Shown: in pieces, positions 1 to 7,222 of the stretch | Layout of the letters: every line of letters starts with the position of its first letter | Position numbering within the stretch: position 1 is the stretch's first letter | Assembly: GCF_947496725.1 (NCBI RefSeq) | Contig: NZ_CANMDS010000004.1 | Coordinates: 186,001 to 250,000, forward strand | Length of the DNA: 64,000 nt | From: an uncultured Dokdonia sp. | GTDB lineage: Bacteria; Bacteroidota; Bacteroidia; Flavobacteriales; Flavobacteriaceae | Direction: 5' to 3' | Position numbers and translations under genes: made by a program | Notes under the pieces: generated by a model | What the model was told of the DNA's origin: nothing | Seen by the model: only the letters and a program-made list of their open reading frames with translations | Database searches by the model: none

Positions 1-492
1 ATCATACGCGCTTCCTCAAAAACGTATTACTCAAACGAAGTTTTTGTGATGACACCAGCAACAGAGCAAAGCTTAGAAAGAGATATAGAGTTAGAGCTTA
101 GACTTACAGAAGTAGGTGTAGGAGACGACCTTGCAAAGCTTCTCAATTTGAACCCTATATATTTTGACTACAACAAGTCAGATATAAGACCAGATGCAGC
201 CCTTGAGCTCACTAAAGTCATCTCTGCTATGAAGCAAGTGCCGGCAATGGTTATTAACGTGCGCTCACATACAGATAGTAGAGGTAAAGATTCTTATAAC
301 TTGTCATTATCAGATAGACGAGCAAAGTCTACAGTGGCATACATAATCTCAAGAGGTATAAATGCAGAGCGTATAAGTGGTAATGGTTACGGAGAGACAC
401 AACTTGTAAATGGCTGTGGTAATAATAGTGATTGTACCGAGGAGCAGCACCAGTTAAACAGACGCTCAGAGTTTATTGTTGTTAATCAGTAA
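1..492 (+). CDS. OmpA-family outer-membrane protein, C-terminal part (5' truncated by window)
   Basis: The frame is open from the first base, so the true start lies left of the window and only the last 163 codons are seen. From about visible residue 50 the sequence is an OmpA-like peptidoglycan-binding domain (FDYNKSDIRPDAALEL, SHTDSRG, LSDRRAKS, NRRSEFIVV), with the Cys-containing loop NGCGNNSDC. In Bacteroidetes this domain usually ends a long TPR/PD40-repeat protein encoded next to a PorP/SprF-like membrane protein, but neither part is visible. The GTG at 46 and ATG at 49 are internal codons rather than starts. Role inferred: anchoring an outer-membrane complex to peptidoglycan. Confidence 0.88.
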   Translation: MIRASSKTYYSNEVFVMTPATEQSLERDIELELRLTEVGVGDDLAKLLNLNPIYFDYNKSDIRPDAALELTKVISAMKQVPAMVINVRSHTDSRGKDSYNLSLSDRRAKSTVAYIISRGINAERISGNGYGETQLVNGCGNNSDCTEEQHQLNRRSEFIVVNQ

Positions 493-505
493 TGGAGTAA
501 ATTTG

Positions 506-521
506 CGCTTTCGCGAAAGCG
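506..521. repeat. 16-bp palindrome CGCTTTCGCGAAAGCG, intergenic
   Basis: Exact copy, lying between the OmpA gene stop and the tRNA, 7 bp before the tRNA 5' end. It has no T-tract of its own. Confidence 0.95.
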
Positions 522-527
522 TAAAAA

Positions 528-601
528 GGCTGCGTAGTTCAACTGGATAGAATATCAGATTTCGGCTCTGAGGGTTGGAGGTTCGAATCCTCTCGCGGTC
601 A
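528..601 (+). tRNA. tRNA-Arg (anticodon TCG)
   Basis: The cloverleaf folds by eye: acceptor arm 528-534 with 594-600 (two G-U pairs), D-stem GTTC/GAAT, perfect anticodon stem TCAGA/TCTGA enclosing loop TTTCGGC with TCG at 562-564, and T-arm GGAGG-TTCGAAT-CCTCT. The discriminator base is A601. CCA is not encoded (CGA follows). It reads CGA-type arginine codons. Its 3' end is repeated downstream at 710-726, as expected of a former integration site. Confidence 0.93.
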
Positions 602-602
602 C
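586..602 (+). repeat. att-like direct repeat, copy 1 (tRNA 3' end)
   Basis: AATCCTCTCGCGGTCAC, the T-arm/acceptor end of the tRNA-Arg plus the next base. It is matched 16 of 17 by a second copy 124 bp downstream. Confidence 0.7.
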
Positions 603-607
603 GAATA

Positions 608-666
608 AATAGAAAAGGAGGAAATAATTTGAGCTTGCTCAGAAATTATTTTTCTCCTTTTCTATT
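608..666 (+). terminator. Long inverted repeat after tRNA-Arg
   Basis: AATAGAAAAGGAG at 608-620 pairs with CTCCTTTTCTATT ending at 666, and the stem continues inward to GAGC/GCTC around 631-640. The stem has about 27 pairs with small bulges. It lies directly behind the tRNA and can serve as its terminator, although it is longer than a typical intrinsic one. Confidence 0.6.
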
Positions 667-709
667 TTCAAAGCGGAGCTTTATGGAATCACCGAAGCGC
701 AGCGGAGAT

Positions 710-726
710 AATCTTCTCGCGGTCAC
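710..726 (+). repeat. att-like direct repeat, copy 2
   Basis: AATCTTCTCGCGGTCAC, differing by one base from the tRNA 3' end at 586-602. No tRNA body precedes it, so it is an orphan duplicate. Confidence 0.7.
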
Positions 727-735
727 TTACAGTAT

Positions 736-788
736 ACACCAAAAGCAAGGTTGAGGTTCTTCTCATTTGTTTTTGGTGTTTTTTTGTT
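736..788 (+). terminator. Intrinsic terminator-like hairpin
   Basis: ACACCAAAA at 736-744 pairs with TTTTGGTGT at 771-779, followed by a T-rich run (TTTTTTGTTTT). The 26-nt loop is long. Confidence 0.55.
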
Positions 789-859
789 TTACGGTTTACT
801 AGTGATATCGTTTTCTTTACTAAGAGATAGAATTTAATAAATGCTTATGGTGATGAGTA

Positions 860-875
860 TGCTTTCGCGAAAGGG
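860..875. repeat. Degenerate copy of the 16-bp palindrome
   Basis: TGCTTTCGCGAAAGGG keeps the 12-bp centre but has lost the outer arm symmetry. It lies upstream of the exported protein gene at 944. Confidence 0.7.
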
Positions 876-943
876 TAATTTATCTATGTAAGGGGGCTAT
901 TTTGGGTTTAATTGATTAGTTTTATACATTATTCAAAGTTTTA

Positions 944-1255
944 ATGCAACGAGCAGTTTTTAAACATATCACCACACTACTTTTTCTAGTAGCATTTCTT
1001 GTGCCTAGGGTTGTAGAGTTGCACGCTTTTGAACATATATCTGATAATGAGGATCAAGTAACCTGTGAGCTTTGTGATATTACCACACAAGTGCAAGAGC
1101 AAGAACTAACATTTGGACAGGTGTCTCATACCTACCAGATATTATCACCTAGTCCCAGCGACTATGTGATTACTTCATCTTACAGTAGTCCAGTGGCATA
1201 CATAGTCACGCCTACAGTAGTCTACAATAAGCCTCCTCCTTTTCTTTTAGGATAA
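944..1255 (+). CDS. Small exported Cys/His-containing protein, unknown function
   Basis: This 103-residue protein has a hydrophobic N-terminal segment (TLLFLVAFLVPRVVELHAF) that looks like a signal peptide or single anchor, followed by CELCDI near residue 42-47 and a proline-rich end (KPPPFLLG). The CxxC pair and nearby His residues suggest metal or thiol chemistry. Small Bacteroidetes proteins of this shape are common beside metal-uptake genes, and here the next gene is a COG0523 GTPase. Function is not recognised; involvement in metal handling is inferred from context only. Confidence 0.65.
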   Translation: MQRAVFKHITTLLFLVAFLVPRVVELHAFEHISDNEDQVTCELCDITTQVQEQELTFGQVSHTYQILSPSPSDYVITSSYSSPVAYIVTPTVVYNKPPPFLLG

Positions 1256-1456
1256 TTTTGGATTTTATATACGCTTAAATCTCACGATAATACATCGTGT
1301 ATATGTTGTTGCACTCATACTAGTTATGATGTGTACTCAATATAAAAACTTTTAGTCTCTATTTTTAGGAGTATTATATCCAGTCTTATTTGTCTCGCAC
1401 TATTTGAGGAATCATTATTTCTCTAAAAATCTAGTATCTCATATTTAAATTTAAAA

Positions 1457-2671
1457 ATGAAAAAATTACCAGTTACCGTGCTTAGCGGTTTTTTGGGTGC
1501 AGGTAAAACTACCTTGCTCAATCACATATTACATAATAAACAAGGTCTTAAAGTCGCTGTAATCGTAAATGATATGAGCGAGGTAAACATAGATGCTCAG
1601 CTTGTAGAAAATGAAAACATACTCTCTCGCACAGAAGAGAGGCTTGTTGAAATGTCTAACGGTTGTATATGTTGTACACTGCGAGAAGACTTAATGGTTG
1701 AAGTTGAAAAGCTAGCCAAAGAAAATAGATTTGATTACCTCCTCATAGAAAGTACCGGTATTTCTGAGCCCATACCAGTAGCACAAACTTTTAGTTTTGA
1801 AAGTGAAGATGGCAGTATTGACCTTAGCCGTTTTAGTTATGTAGATACGATGGTTACGGTAGTAGATGGTTTTAATTTTTTAAAGGATTTTTCTAGTCCT
1901 GATTACTTAACATCTCGTGATCTAACCGATATAGAAGGAGATACACGTACTATTGTAAACCTTCTAACAGATCAAGTAGAGTTTGCAAATATTATTCTTC
2001 TTAATAAGACAGACCTCATTACAGAAGAGCAACTTAAACAATTGTATGGCATCTTAACTAAGCTCAATCCAGGTGCAAAGATTATCCCTACTCATAACTC
2101 TAAGGTAGCACTAGATGAGATCGTAGGTACAGGATTATTTGATTTTGAAGAGGCAGAAAATGCTGCTGGATGGTTGCAAGAATTAGAAAATGAGCACATC
2201 CCAGAAACCGAAGAGTACGGTATAGGCTCTATGGTTTTTAGAAGTAAAAAGCCATTTCACACAGAGCGCTTCTGGAAGTTTGCAACCTCTGGTTTTCCTG
2301 CAAATGTTATTAGGAGTAAAGGATTATTCTGGATGTCGTCACGACCTAAACAAGCTTTGATATGGAGTTCGGCCGGAGGATCTCTTAAAACAGACCCTGC
2401 TGGTGTGTGGTGGGCATCTATGCCTTATACAGAGCGTATTAATTATGGTGCTTTTGTAGATAATCGTGAGTTGATAGAAAGCGACTGGCATCCATCGTAT
2501 GGAGACCGTAAAAATGAGCTCGTTTTTATAGCCATTAATATAGATAGAGATGTACTTACTAAGCAACTAGAAGCGTGTCTTCTCACTCCAGAAGAAGAGA
2601 AACTGTGGGGAGAAGGGAATCTGCCACTCACAGACCAGTGGCCTATACAAGCAATGGAATACACAAATTAG
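1457..2671 (+). CDS. COG0523/CobW-family GTP-binding metallochaperone
   Basis: 404 residues. The N-terminal G3E GTPase domain has a Walker A ([11 protein letters not shown], residues 9-19), the family metal-binding motif CICCTL near residue 71, ESTGISEP (Walker B region) and NKTD for guanine specificity. The C-terminal CobW_C domain starts near residue 245. COG0523 GTPases deliver zinc or other metals to client enzymes, often under zinc starvation. No cobalamin genes are nearby, so a zinc-type metallochaperone (ZagA/ZNG1-like) is more likely than a cobalamin role. The metal is not decided by the sequence. Confidence 0.9.
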   Translation: MKKLPVTVLSGFLGAGKTTLLNHILHNKQGLKVAVIVNDMSEVNIDAQLVENENILSRTEERLVEMSNGCICCTLREDLMVEVEKLAKENRFDYLLIESTGISEPIPVAQTFSFESEDGSIDLSRFSYVDTMVTVVDGFNFLKDFSSPDYLTSRDLTDIEGDTRTIVNLLTDQVEFANIILLNKTDLITEEQLKQLYGILTKLNPGAKIIPTHNSKVALDEIVGTGLFDFEEAENAAGWLQELENEHIPETEEYGIGSMVFRSKKPFHTERFWKFATSGFPANVIRSKGLFWMSSRPKQALIWSSAGGSLKTDPAGVWWASMPYTERINYGAFVDNRELIESDWHPSYGDRKNELVFIAINIDRDVLTKQLEACLLTPEEEKLWGEGNLPLTDQWPIQAMEYTN

Positions 2672-2748
2672 TATTTGTAAGTCACAACGTTTTTTACCGC
2701 AAAATAGGTGAGATATAATATAAGACCAGTTTGATAAAACCGTTAAAA

Positions 2749-3696
2749 ATGAAAATACCTTTATTTACCATCATATGTATAACTATACTTTTATCATCTT
2801 GTCAAAAACAATTAAGGGAATCATATAATCCTGATTTGATAAAACGTAAGGAGATAAATCAAGCATTTGGGACAGATGTTTCTAACGTGTTGTTTGATCA
2901 CTTATATGTGGTTGTAGATAGCACTACGTACGCACAAGTAACTGGAGACAACCAGTGGCAGGATACCTATGCAAGCCTAGATGGAGGGTTACCAGATTTT
3001 GCGCCGCTTTCTAATACTTCATCTACTTGCTACTTGCGGGGGCATCAACACTCCATTGAGATATTGGGGCCAAACAATAGCTATAATGAACCTATAGGGA
3101 AGAGCGGTATAGGATTTTCTCTTAAAAATAAAGGTGAGCATTTTCATCTAGGGGTTACGCCAAAATTGAGAGCCTTAAAGGACTCGCTACTTACAGCTAC
3201 CGAAACAGTAAAAATGGAAATTAATGGACAAGATCATACGTGGTTTAAAGCATTCTATACACCTAGTCCAGGTACAGCATTACATACTTGGTATGCGTTC
3301 TATAATCCTAAATTTTTAGATCAATTAAATGATGAAGAACATTCATCATATTTAAGAGAAGATTTTCTAGCATCTTCCTATGCACATCATAAATTATTTC
3401 ACGGCATTAATGTGATTAACTTGAAGTGCACTCAAGCAGATTTTAACAGAATTGCACAAGAGTTAGGATACCTTAAGAGTGAGTTGCTGGATAGAGAAGG
3501 TAATATGTACACCATTAAAAGTGGTGATGTAAAAATTGTACTCGAGCCGTCCAGAGACATAGCATATAGTCGCATCACAAAAATTACTTGCAAACTAAAT
3601 AATACAGATAACAGTGTGAGTCAACTAGGAAATATCACAATAACTAACAGCGGTAAAGTCTCTACCTGGGACTTTAATGAGCTGCATTTACATTAA
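2749..3696 (+). CDS. Uncharacterised lipoprotein, possible DUF5829/glyoxalase-like fold
   Basis: The ATG at 2749 is preferred over the in-frame TTG at 2731 because it gives a clean lipoprotein signal (MKIPLFTIICITILLSSC). The 315-residue mature part shows alternating motifs (LYVVVDSTTYAQV, SIEILGPN, GEHFHLGVTP, KLFHGINVINL) that resemble vicinal-oxygen-chelate folds, but no full catalytic set is obvious. It follows the COG0523 GTPase and precedes another lipoprotein, so it may belong to the same metal-linked transcription unit. Family assignment is from memory and uncertain. Confidence 0.65.
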   Translation: MKIPLFTIICITILLSSCQKQLRESYNPDLIKRKEINQAFGTDVSNVLFDHLYVVVDSTTYAQVTGDNQWQDTYASLDGGLPDFAPLSNTSSTCYLRGHQHSIEILGPNNSYNEPIGKSGIGFSLKNKGEHFHLGVTPKLRALKDSLLTATETVKMEINGQDHTWFKAFYTPSPGTALHTWYAFYNPKFLDQLNDEEHSSYLREDFLASSYAHHKLFHGINVINLKCTQADFNRIAQELGYLKSELLDREGNMYTIKSGDVKIVLEPSRDIAYSRITKITCKLNNTDNSVSQLGNITITNSGKVSTWDFNELHLH

Positions 3697-3720
3697 ATCT
3701 AATAATCAAAATTAAATACT

Positions 3721-4536
3721 ATGAAAAAATATACCACAACCCTATTATCATCGCTAGCACTTATTGCTTTTACAGTGACTTCTTGTAAAGAAAATACAAG
3801 TAGTGTAAATGAGGCTTCGCCTGAGAGTGAAAAGTCTACAGAAGTAGTCGCAAAAAAAATAACAATTAGTAAACTAGAAAACTCTCCCGCTTATAGCGAC
3901 GCTGTTCTGAAGATGGAATCACCAAGCGCCGAAAACATAAAAACAGGCGAAACCAATTTTAATTTCAAAGTAGAAAATTACACATTAGGTGCACAGACAG
4001 ATAGCCCTAACGCACAACTTCTAGCAAACTCTGGTAAGGGGCAGCACATTCATTTTATATTAAATAATGAGCCATATTCTGCGCATTATGAGAGCGCTTT
4101 CGCGAAAGCGTTACCAGAAGGAACACACCACCTAGTTGCTTTTTTGAGTAGGTCATATCACGAGTCTGTAAAAAATAAAAACTCTGTAGTAGTAAAAAAA
4201 CTTGTAGTAGGTGATGTTCCAGAAGATAAGATAGGAGTTAATGTAGAGGAGCCTACACTTATATATAGCCGCCCTAAGGGAACCTACTCGGGTAAGGACA
4301 CAGAGAACTTATTGTTGGACTTTTTTGTGCTTAACACAGAGCTATCAGAAAACGGAAATAAAGTACGTGCCACTATAAATGGTGAGCAATTTGAAATTAC
4401 AGAATGGGTACCTCAAGTGATTAAAGGGTTGCCTATGGGGGAGGTGACTATTGTGCTAGAATTAATTGATAGTGAGGGAAATGTCATAGAGGGTCCGTTT
4501 AATAAAGTGACACGTACGGTAGTGCTTAAGGAGTAA
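3721..4536 (+). CDS. Uncharacterised His-rich lipoprotein
   Basis: 271 residues with a lipoprotein signal ending FTVTSC at about residue 22. The centre carries several His residues (GQHIHFILNN, EGTHHLVAF, SYHESVKN) in two immunoglobulin-like halves, the second beginning near residue 165 (PTLIYSRPKGTYSG). A copy of the 16-bp palindrome lies inside the gene at 4095-4110 and is translated as part of SAFAKAL. The His clusters suit periplasmic metal binding, but no family function is established here. Confidence 0.65.
   Translation: MKKYTTTLLSSLALIAFTVTSCKENTSSVNEASPESEKSTEVVAKKITISKLENSPAYSDAVLKMESPSAENIKTGETNFNFKVENYTLGAQTDSPNAQLLANSGKGQHIHFILNNEPYSAHYESAFAKALPEGTHHLVAFLSRSYHESVKNKNSVVVKKLVVGDVPEDKIGVNVEEPTLIYSRPKGTYSGKDTENLLLDFFVLNTELSENGNKVRATINGEQFEITEWVPQVIKGLPMGEVTIVLELIDSEGNVIEGPFNKVTRTVVLKE
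4095..4110. repeat. 16-bp palindrome, inside a CDS (reads AFAKA)
   Basis: Exact copy within the lipoprotein gene; codons gct ttc gcg aaa gcg. Confidence 0.95.
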
Positions 4537-4572
4537 CTTTTATTTTAAGCTCAATATTTTAAAAAGATTTAT

Positions 4573-4947
4573 ATGAAATCAAAAACTATAGATAAAATTG
4601 CCATCATAAGTGCAGTATGCTGTGCGTTACACTGCGCGCTGTTACCTATATTAATAGGTTTTACAGCCCTAGCGGGTTTAGCAATTTTCAAAAACCCGTG
4701 GATAGAATATGCTTTTATTGTTTCGGGTATTCTCCTAGCTTTTTTCTCATTAGGTAGAAGTTTGAAACTGCATCGCGATCATACACCAGCTAGAATGGCA
4801 ACCATAGGTGTAGTTGTGTTACTCATAAGTAGATTAGAAGTTGTGCACGAGGTGGAGACTGTTTTTACAGTTTTTGGGGCGCTATTTTTAGTGCTAGCCC
4901 ACGTTAAAAATATACACGTAGTACATCGTTTTAGAGAAGAACATTAA
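4573..4947 (+). CDS. MerC-domain membrane protein
   Basis: 124 residues with four predicted membrane helices and the N-terminal motif AVCCALHCALLP (residues 15-26), whose cysteines match the MerC/MerC-like family. MerC proteins move mercury, but in Bacteroidetes homologues are widespread without a mercury operon and may carry other soft metals. It is the last gene of the run starting at 944 and is followed by a strong terminator. Substrate unknown. Confidence 0.8.
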   Translation: MKSKTIDKIAIISAVCCALHCALLPILIGFTALAGLAIFKNPWIEYAFIVSGILLAFFSLGRSLKLHRDHTPARMATIGVVVLLISRLEVVHEVETVFTVFGALFLVLAHVKNIHVVHRFREEH

Positions 4948-4985
4948 CGCTAATACTAGTCATAAATAAATGACGCTTTACTATA

Positions 4986-5026
4986 AAAAAAGCTCAAGCA
5001 ATTATAATCATTGTTTGAGCTTTTTT
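4986..5026. terminator. Bidirectional intrinsic terminator
   Basis: AAAGCTCAAGCA pairs with TGTTTGAGCTTT, with A-tract before and T-tract after. It separates the plus-strand metal cluster from the convergent YeeE/DUF6691 genes. Confidence 0.85.
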
Positions 5027-5073
5027 ATGATTTGTAATATGGTTTTACCGCTATTAAAATAGCGATTTATGCC

Positions 5074-5487
5074 CTAGTGCGGCAACTTATCTTTAAGTAT
5101 ACCATATAAAAAAGTACCTAGTATTGCCGCAGCAATTACTACCAGTATAGGTACAAAACCTGCTCCTATAAGAGTAAACATAGGCCCCGGACACGCACCT
5201 GCAAGTGCCCACCCTAAGCCAAAGATTATACCACCTATAAGGTAGCGGCTTACACTCCTAGTTTTTGGATAAAAGTGTATGGTCTCCCCATAAAAAGATT
5301 TTATATTAAATTTTTTAATGAGCTGTATAGTGATAACACCTATCACCAGTGCAGAGCCTATAATCCCATACATATGAAATGCGTCAAATTTGAACATCTC
5401 ATAAATACGAAACCAAGAGGCAGCCTCACTCTTAAACATTGTAATCCCAAAGAGGATTCCTATAAATAAATAAACTACTGTTCTCAT
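5074..5487 (-). CDS. YeeE/YedE-type sulfur transporter half, DUF6691
   Basis: 137 residues with four membrane helices and the signature GACPGP near residue 98, which belongs to the C-terminal half of YeeE/YedE proteins. These carry thiosulfate or related sulfane sulfur through the inner membrane using conserved cysteines. The start overlaps the stop of the upstream half (TAATG), so the two are translated together and probably form one transporter. It lies under the operator at 6092-6105. Confidence 0.88.
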   Translation of the reverse strand: MRTVVYLFIGILFGITMFKSEAASWFRIYEMFKFDAFHMYGIIGSALVIGVITIQLIKKFNIKSFYGETIHFYPKTRSVSRYLIGGIIFGLGWALAGACPGPMFTLIGAGFVPILVVIAAAILGTFLYGILKDKLPH

Positions 5488-6047
5488 TAGGCAAAAATTA
5501 AGGGGTATAATAAATGTATCATCACAAGACCTCCTATAAAGAACCCTACTACGGCTATAAGTGACGGGAGTTGTAAATCACTTAATCCAGAGATTGCGTG
5601 GCCAGATGTACAACCACCAGCATAACGCGCGCCAAAGCCCACGAGGAGCCCGCCTATAATGAGTATAGCTAAGCTTTTAAAATCTAACAGCGCCGAGGTT
5701 TCAAAAAGCTCTGTGGGAAGGTATGCTTTACCAGCACTATTAAAGCCTAGATCTTGTAAATCACTTATAGTTTCTGGTGTGATCGCGACGGCGGCATCTG
5801 GAGTCATAAAATTTGCAGCTATAAAGCCACCTATAATGGCACCTATAACCACGGTGAGATTCCATTTTTGTGCACGCCAGTCTAGTTTAAAAAAGTCTGC
5901 TTTTGTACCTGCTCCACAAATGGTGCACATCGTTCTAAGGTTAGAAGACATACCAAAGTTTTTACCCACCATAAGTAGTAAAAACATCACAAAAGCAATC
6001 ATTGGGCCCGATACATACCAAGGCCAGGGGGAATATATCCAATTCAT
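5487..6047 (-). CDS. YeeE/YedE-type sulfur transporter half
   Basis: 186 residues from the ATG at 6047. A longer reading from 6098 would run back into the operator, so it is rejected. Membrane helices, the motif CTICGAGTK near residue 40 and GGCTSGHAISG near residue 145 are typical of YeeE/YedE, whose cysteines relay thiosulfate. It overlaps the DUF6691 half by one base. The promoter has a GTAAC-N4-GTTAC activator site 36.5 bp from its -7 box, shared with the other sulfur genes of the island. Confidence 0.88.
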   Translation of the reverse strand: MNWIYSPWPWYVSGPMIAFVMFLLLMVGKNFGMSSNLRTMCTICGAGTKADFFKLDWRAQKWNLTVVIGAIIGGFIAANFMTPDAAVAITPETISDLQDLGFNSAGKAYLPTELFETSALLDFKSLAILIIGGLLVGFGARYAGGCTSGHAISGLSDLQLPSLIAVVGFFIGGLVMIHLLYPLIFA

Positions 6048-6061
6048 TACTTGATTTTTGA

Positions 6062-6105
6062 CAAAGAAAGCGCAAAAATAACCCCTCTTCAGTAACATTT
6101 GTTAC
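6062..6105 (-). promoter_or_regulatory. Crp/Fnr-type operator plus -7 box for the YeeE pair
   Basis: GTAACATTTGTTAC at 6092-6105. On the minus strand TTTCTTTG (6069 to 6062) is a one-mismatch TAnnTTTG box whose last base is 36.5 bp from the operator centre. Predicted 5' UTR is only about 8 nt. Confidence 0.8.
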
Positions 6106-6116
6106 CTAGGAGGGGT
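6081..6116 (-). terminator. cydAB terminator hairpin containing the YeeE operator
   Basis: ACCCCTC (6081-6087) pairs with GAGGGGT (6110-6116), and read on the minus strand the hairpin is followed by TATTTTTG. The 22-nt loop contains the 14-bp operator of the downstream YeeE genes. Confidence 0.6.
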
Positions 6117-6160
6117 CTTTATTAATCAAGTATTTTAATGTATTGTAAATGTGTTTGTTG

Positions 6161-6176
6161 CGCTTTCGCGAAAGCG
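6161..6176. repeat. 16-bp palindrome, intergenic
   Basis: Exact copy just past the cydB stop (6183), with one extra symmetric G/C pair outside the core. Confidence 0.95.
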
Positions 6177-6182
6177 CAAAAC

Positions 6183-7220
6183 TTAATAACTATGATCATC
6201 TAGTTGTACTTTTCCAGCAAAAGTCTTGTATACAAAAAATGTATAACCAAGCACCAGAGGCGTACCTATAGCCACCATTGTTAAACTTATTCCTAGTGAT
6301 TTGTCTGATGAAGCTGCATTGTAAATCGTAATACTATTTTCCGGATCTATAGTAGAATACAGTAAGGTAGGATACAGCTCTATAGCCACAAGCGCCATCA
6401 TTAATGCAATAGTGAGAGCAGAGAAAAAGAATGCAATTTTAAAGCGCTTTTTATGCGCTAGTCTAGGGATGTTTGCGATACTCAAAAATGTGAGAATTGG
6501 GAATATAAATAGTATAGGGTTAGACTTAAAATCATCAGATAGATGAGGGATATAAATAAGCGTGTATAATGTGGTAATCACAAAAAATACTATAAACAGT
6601 ATGATGCCCTTTTTAAGTAAGCCCTCCAGTTTATCAAAGAGCCTTCCTTCTGTTTTAAGAAGTAGATAGATAGCCCCGTGAGACATAAAAAGAAATAAGG
6701 TAGTAAAGCCTGTTATGATAGCATAGGGATTTAAGAAACCTAAAAATGGACTTCCATCATACTCAAGATCTGGGCCTATAGGGATACCTTGTAAAACATT
6801 ACCTAGCACTACACCTAGTAAAAATGCAAGCATTATACTACTCACGCTATAGCATATGTCCCACATCTTGCGCCACCATAACCACTCTTCCTTACTTCTA
6901 AACTCTATGGCAATTGCCCTAAAAATGATAAACATTAAGAACAACATAAAGGGAATGTATAAACCAGAAAAGAAGGTAGCATACATAACTGGGAAGCCAG
7001 CAAAAAGTGCACCACCACCTATTACAAGCCACACCTCATTACCATCCCATACAGGTCCCACGGCATTAAGTGCTATCCTGCGGCTCAACTCTTTTCTAAA
7101 AAACAGATGCCAGGCACCGGCCCCAAAATCAAATCCATCTAGTATTGCATAACCAGAAAAAACACCACCCACAACGAGAAACCAAAGTGTAGGGTAATCT
7201 ATACCAAATAAAGTTTCCAT
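6183..7220 (-). CDS. cydB: Cytochrome bd ubiquinol oxidase subunit II
   Basis: 345 residues, eight or nine membrane helices, with the subunit II signature GYAILDGFDFGAG at residues 23-35 and GNEVWLV near 60. With CydA it forms cytochrome bd, a high-affinity quinol oxidase in the inner membrane that resists sulfide and nitric oxide. It starts 2 bp after cydA, so the genes are one operon. Its place beside sulfide-oxidation genes and its shared operator suggest use when sulfide or low oxygen limits the main oxidases. Confidence 0.96.
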   Translation of the reverse strand: METLFGIDYPTLWFLVVGGVFSGYAILDGFDFGAGAWHLFFRKELSRRIALNAVGPVWDGNEVWLVIGGGALFAGFPVMYATFFSGLYIPFMLFLMFIIFRAIAIEFRSKEEWLWWRKMWDICYSVSSIMLAFLLGVVLGNVLQGIPIGPDLEYDGSPFLGFLNPYAIITGFTTLFLFMSHGAIYLLLKTEGRLFDKLEGLLKKGIILFIVFFVITTLYTLIYIPHLSDDFKSNPILFIFPILTFLSIANIPRLAHKKRFKIAFFFSALTIALMMALVAIELYPTLLYSTIDPENSITIYNAASSDKSLGISLTMVAIGTPLVLGYTFFVYKTFAGKVQLDDHSY

Positions 7221-7222
7221 AT

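Larger units (their letters stand above)
602..943. other. Gene-free stretch between tRNA-Arg and the exported Cys protein
   Basis: This 342-bp stretch holds the long inverted repeat at 608-666, the tRNA 3'-end copy at 710-726, a second terminator at 736-788 and an imperfect palindrome copy at 860-875. I find no credible open reading frame. It may be the residue of an element once integrated at the tRNA. Confidence 0.6.

Noticed and set aside
2731-2748. TTG at 2731 as the start of the lipoprotein gene
   Set aside because: The ATG at 2749 gives a clean lipoprotein signal, while the TTG adds a charged leader in front of it.
5659-6054. 131-codon plus-strand ORF opposite the YeeE gene
   Set aside because: Antisense shadow of a conserved membrane protein; no start signal or family.
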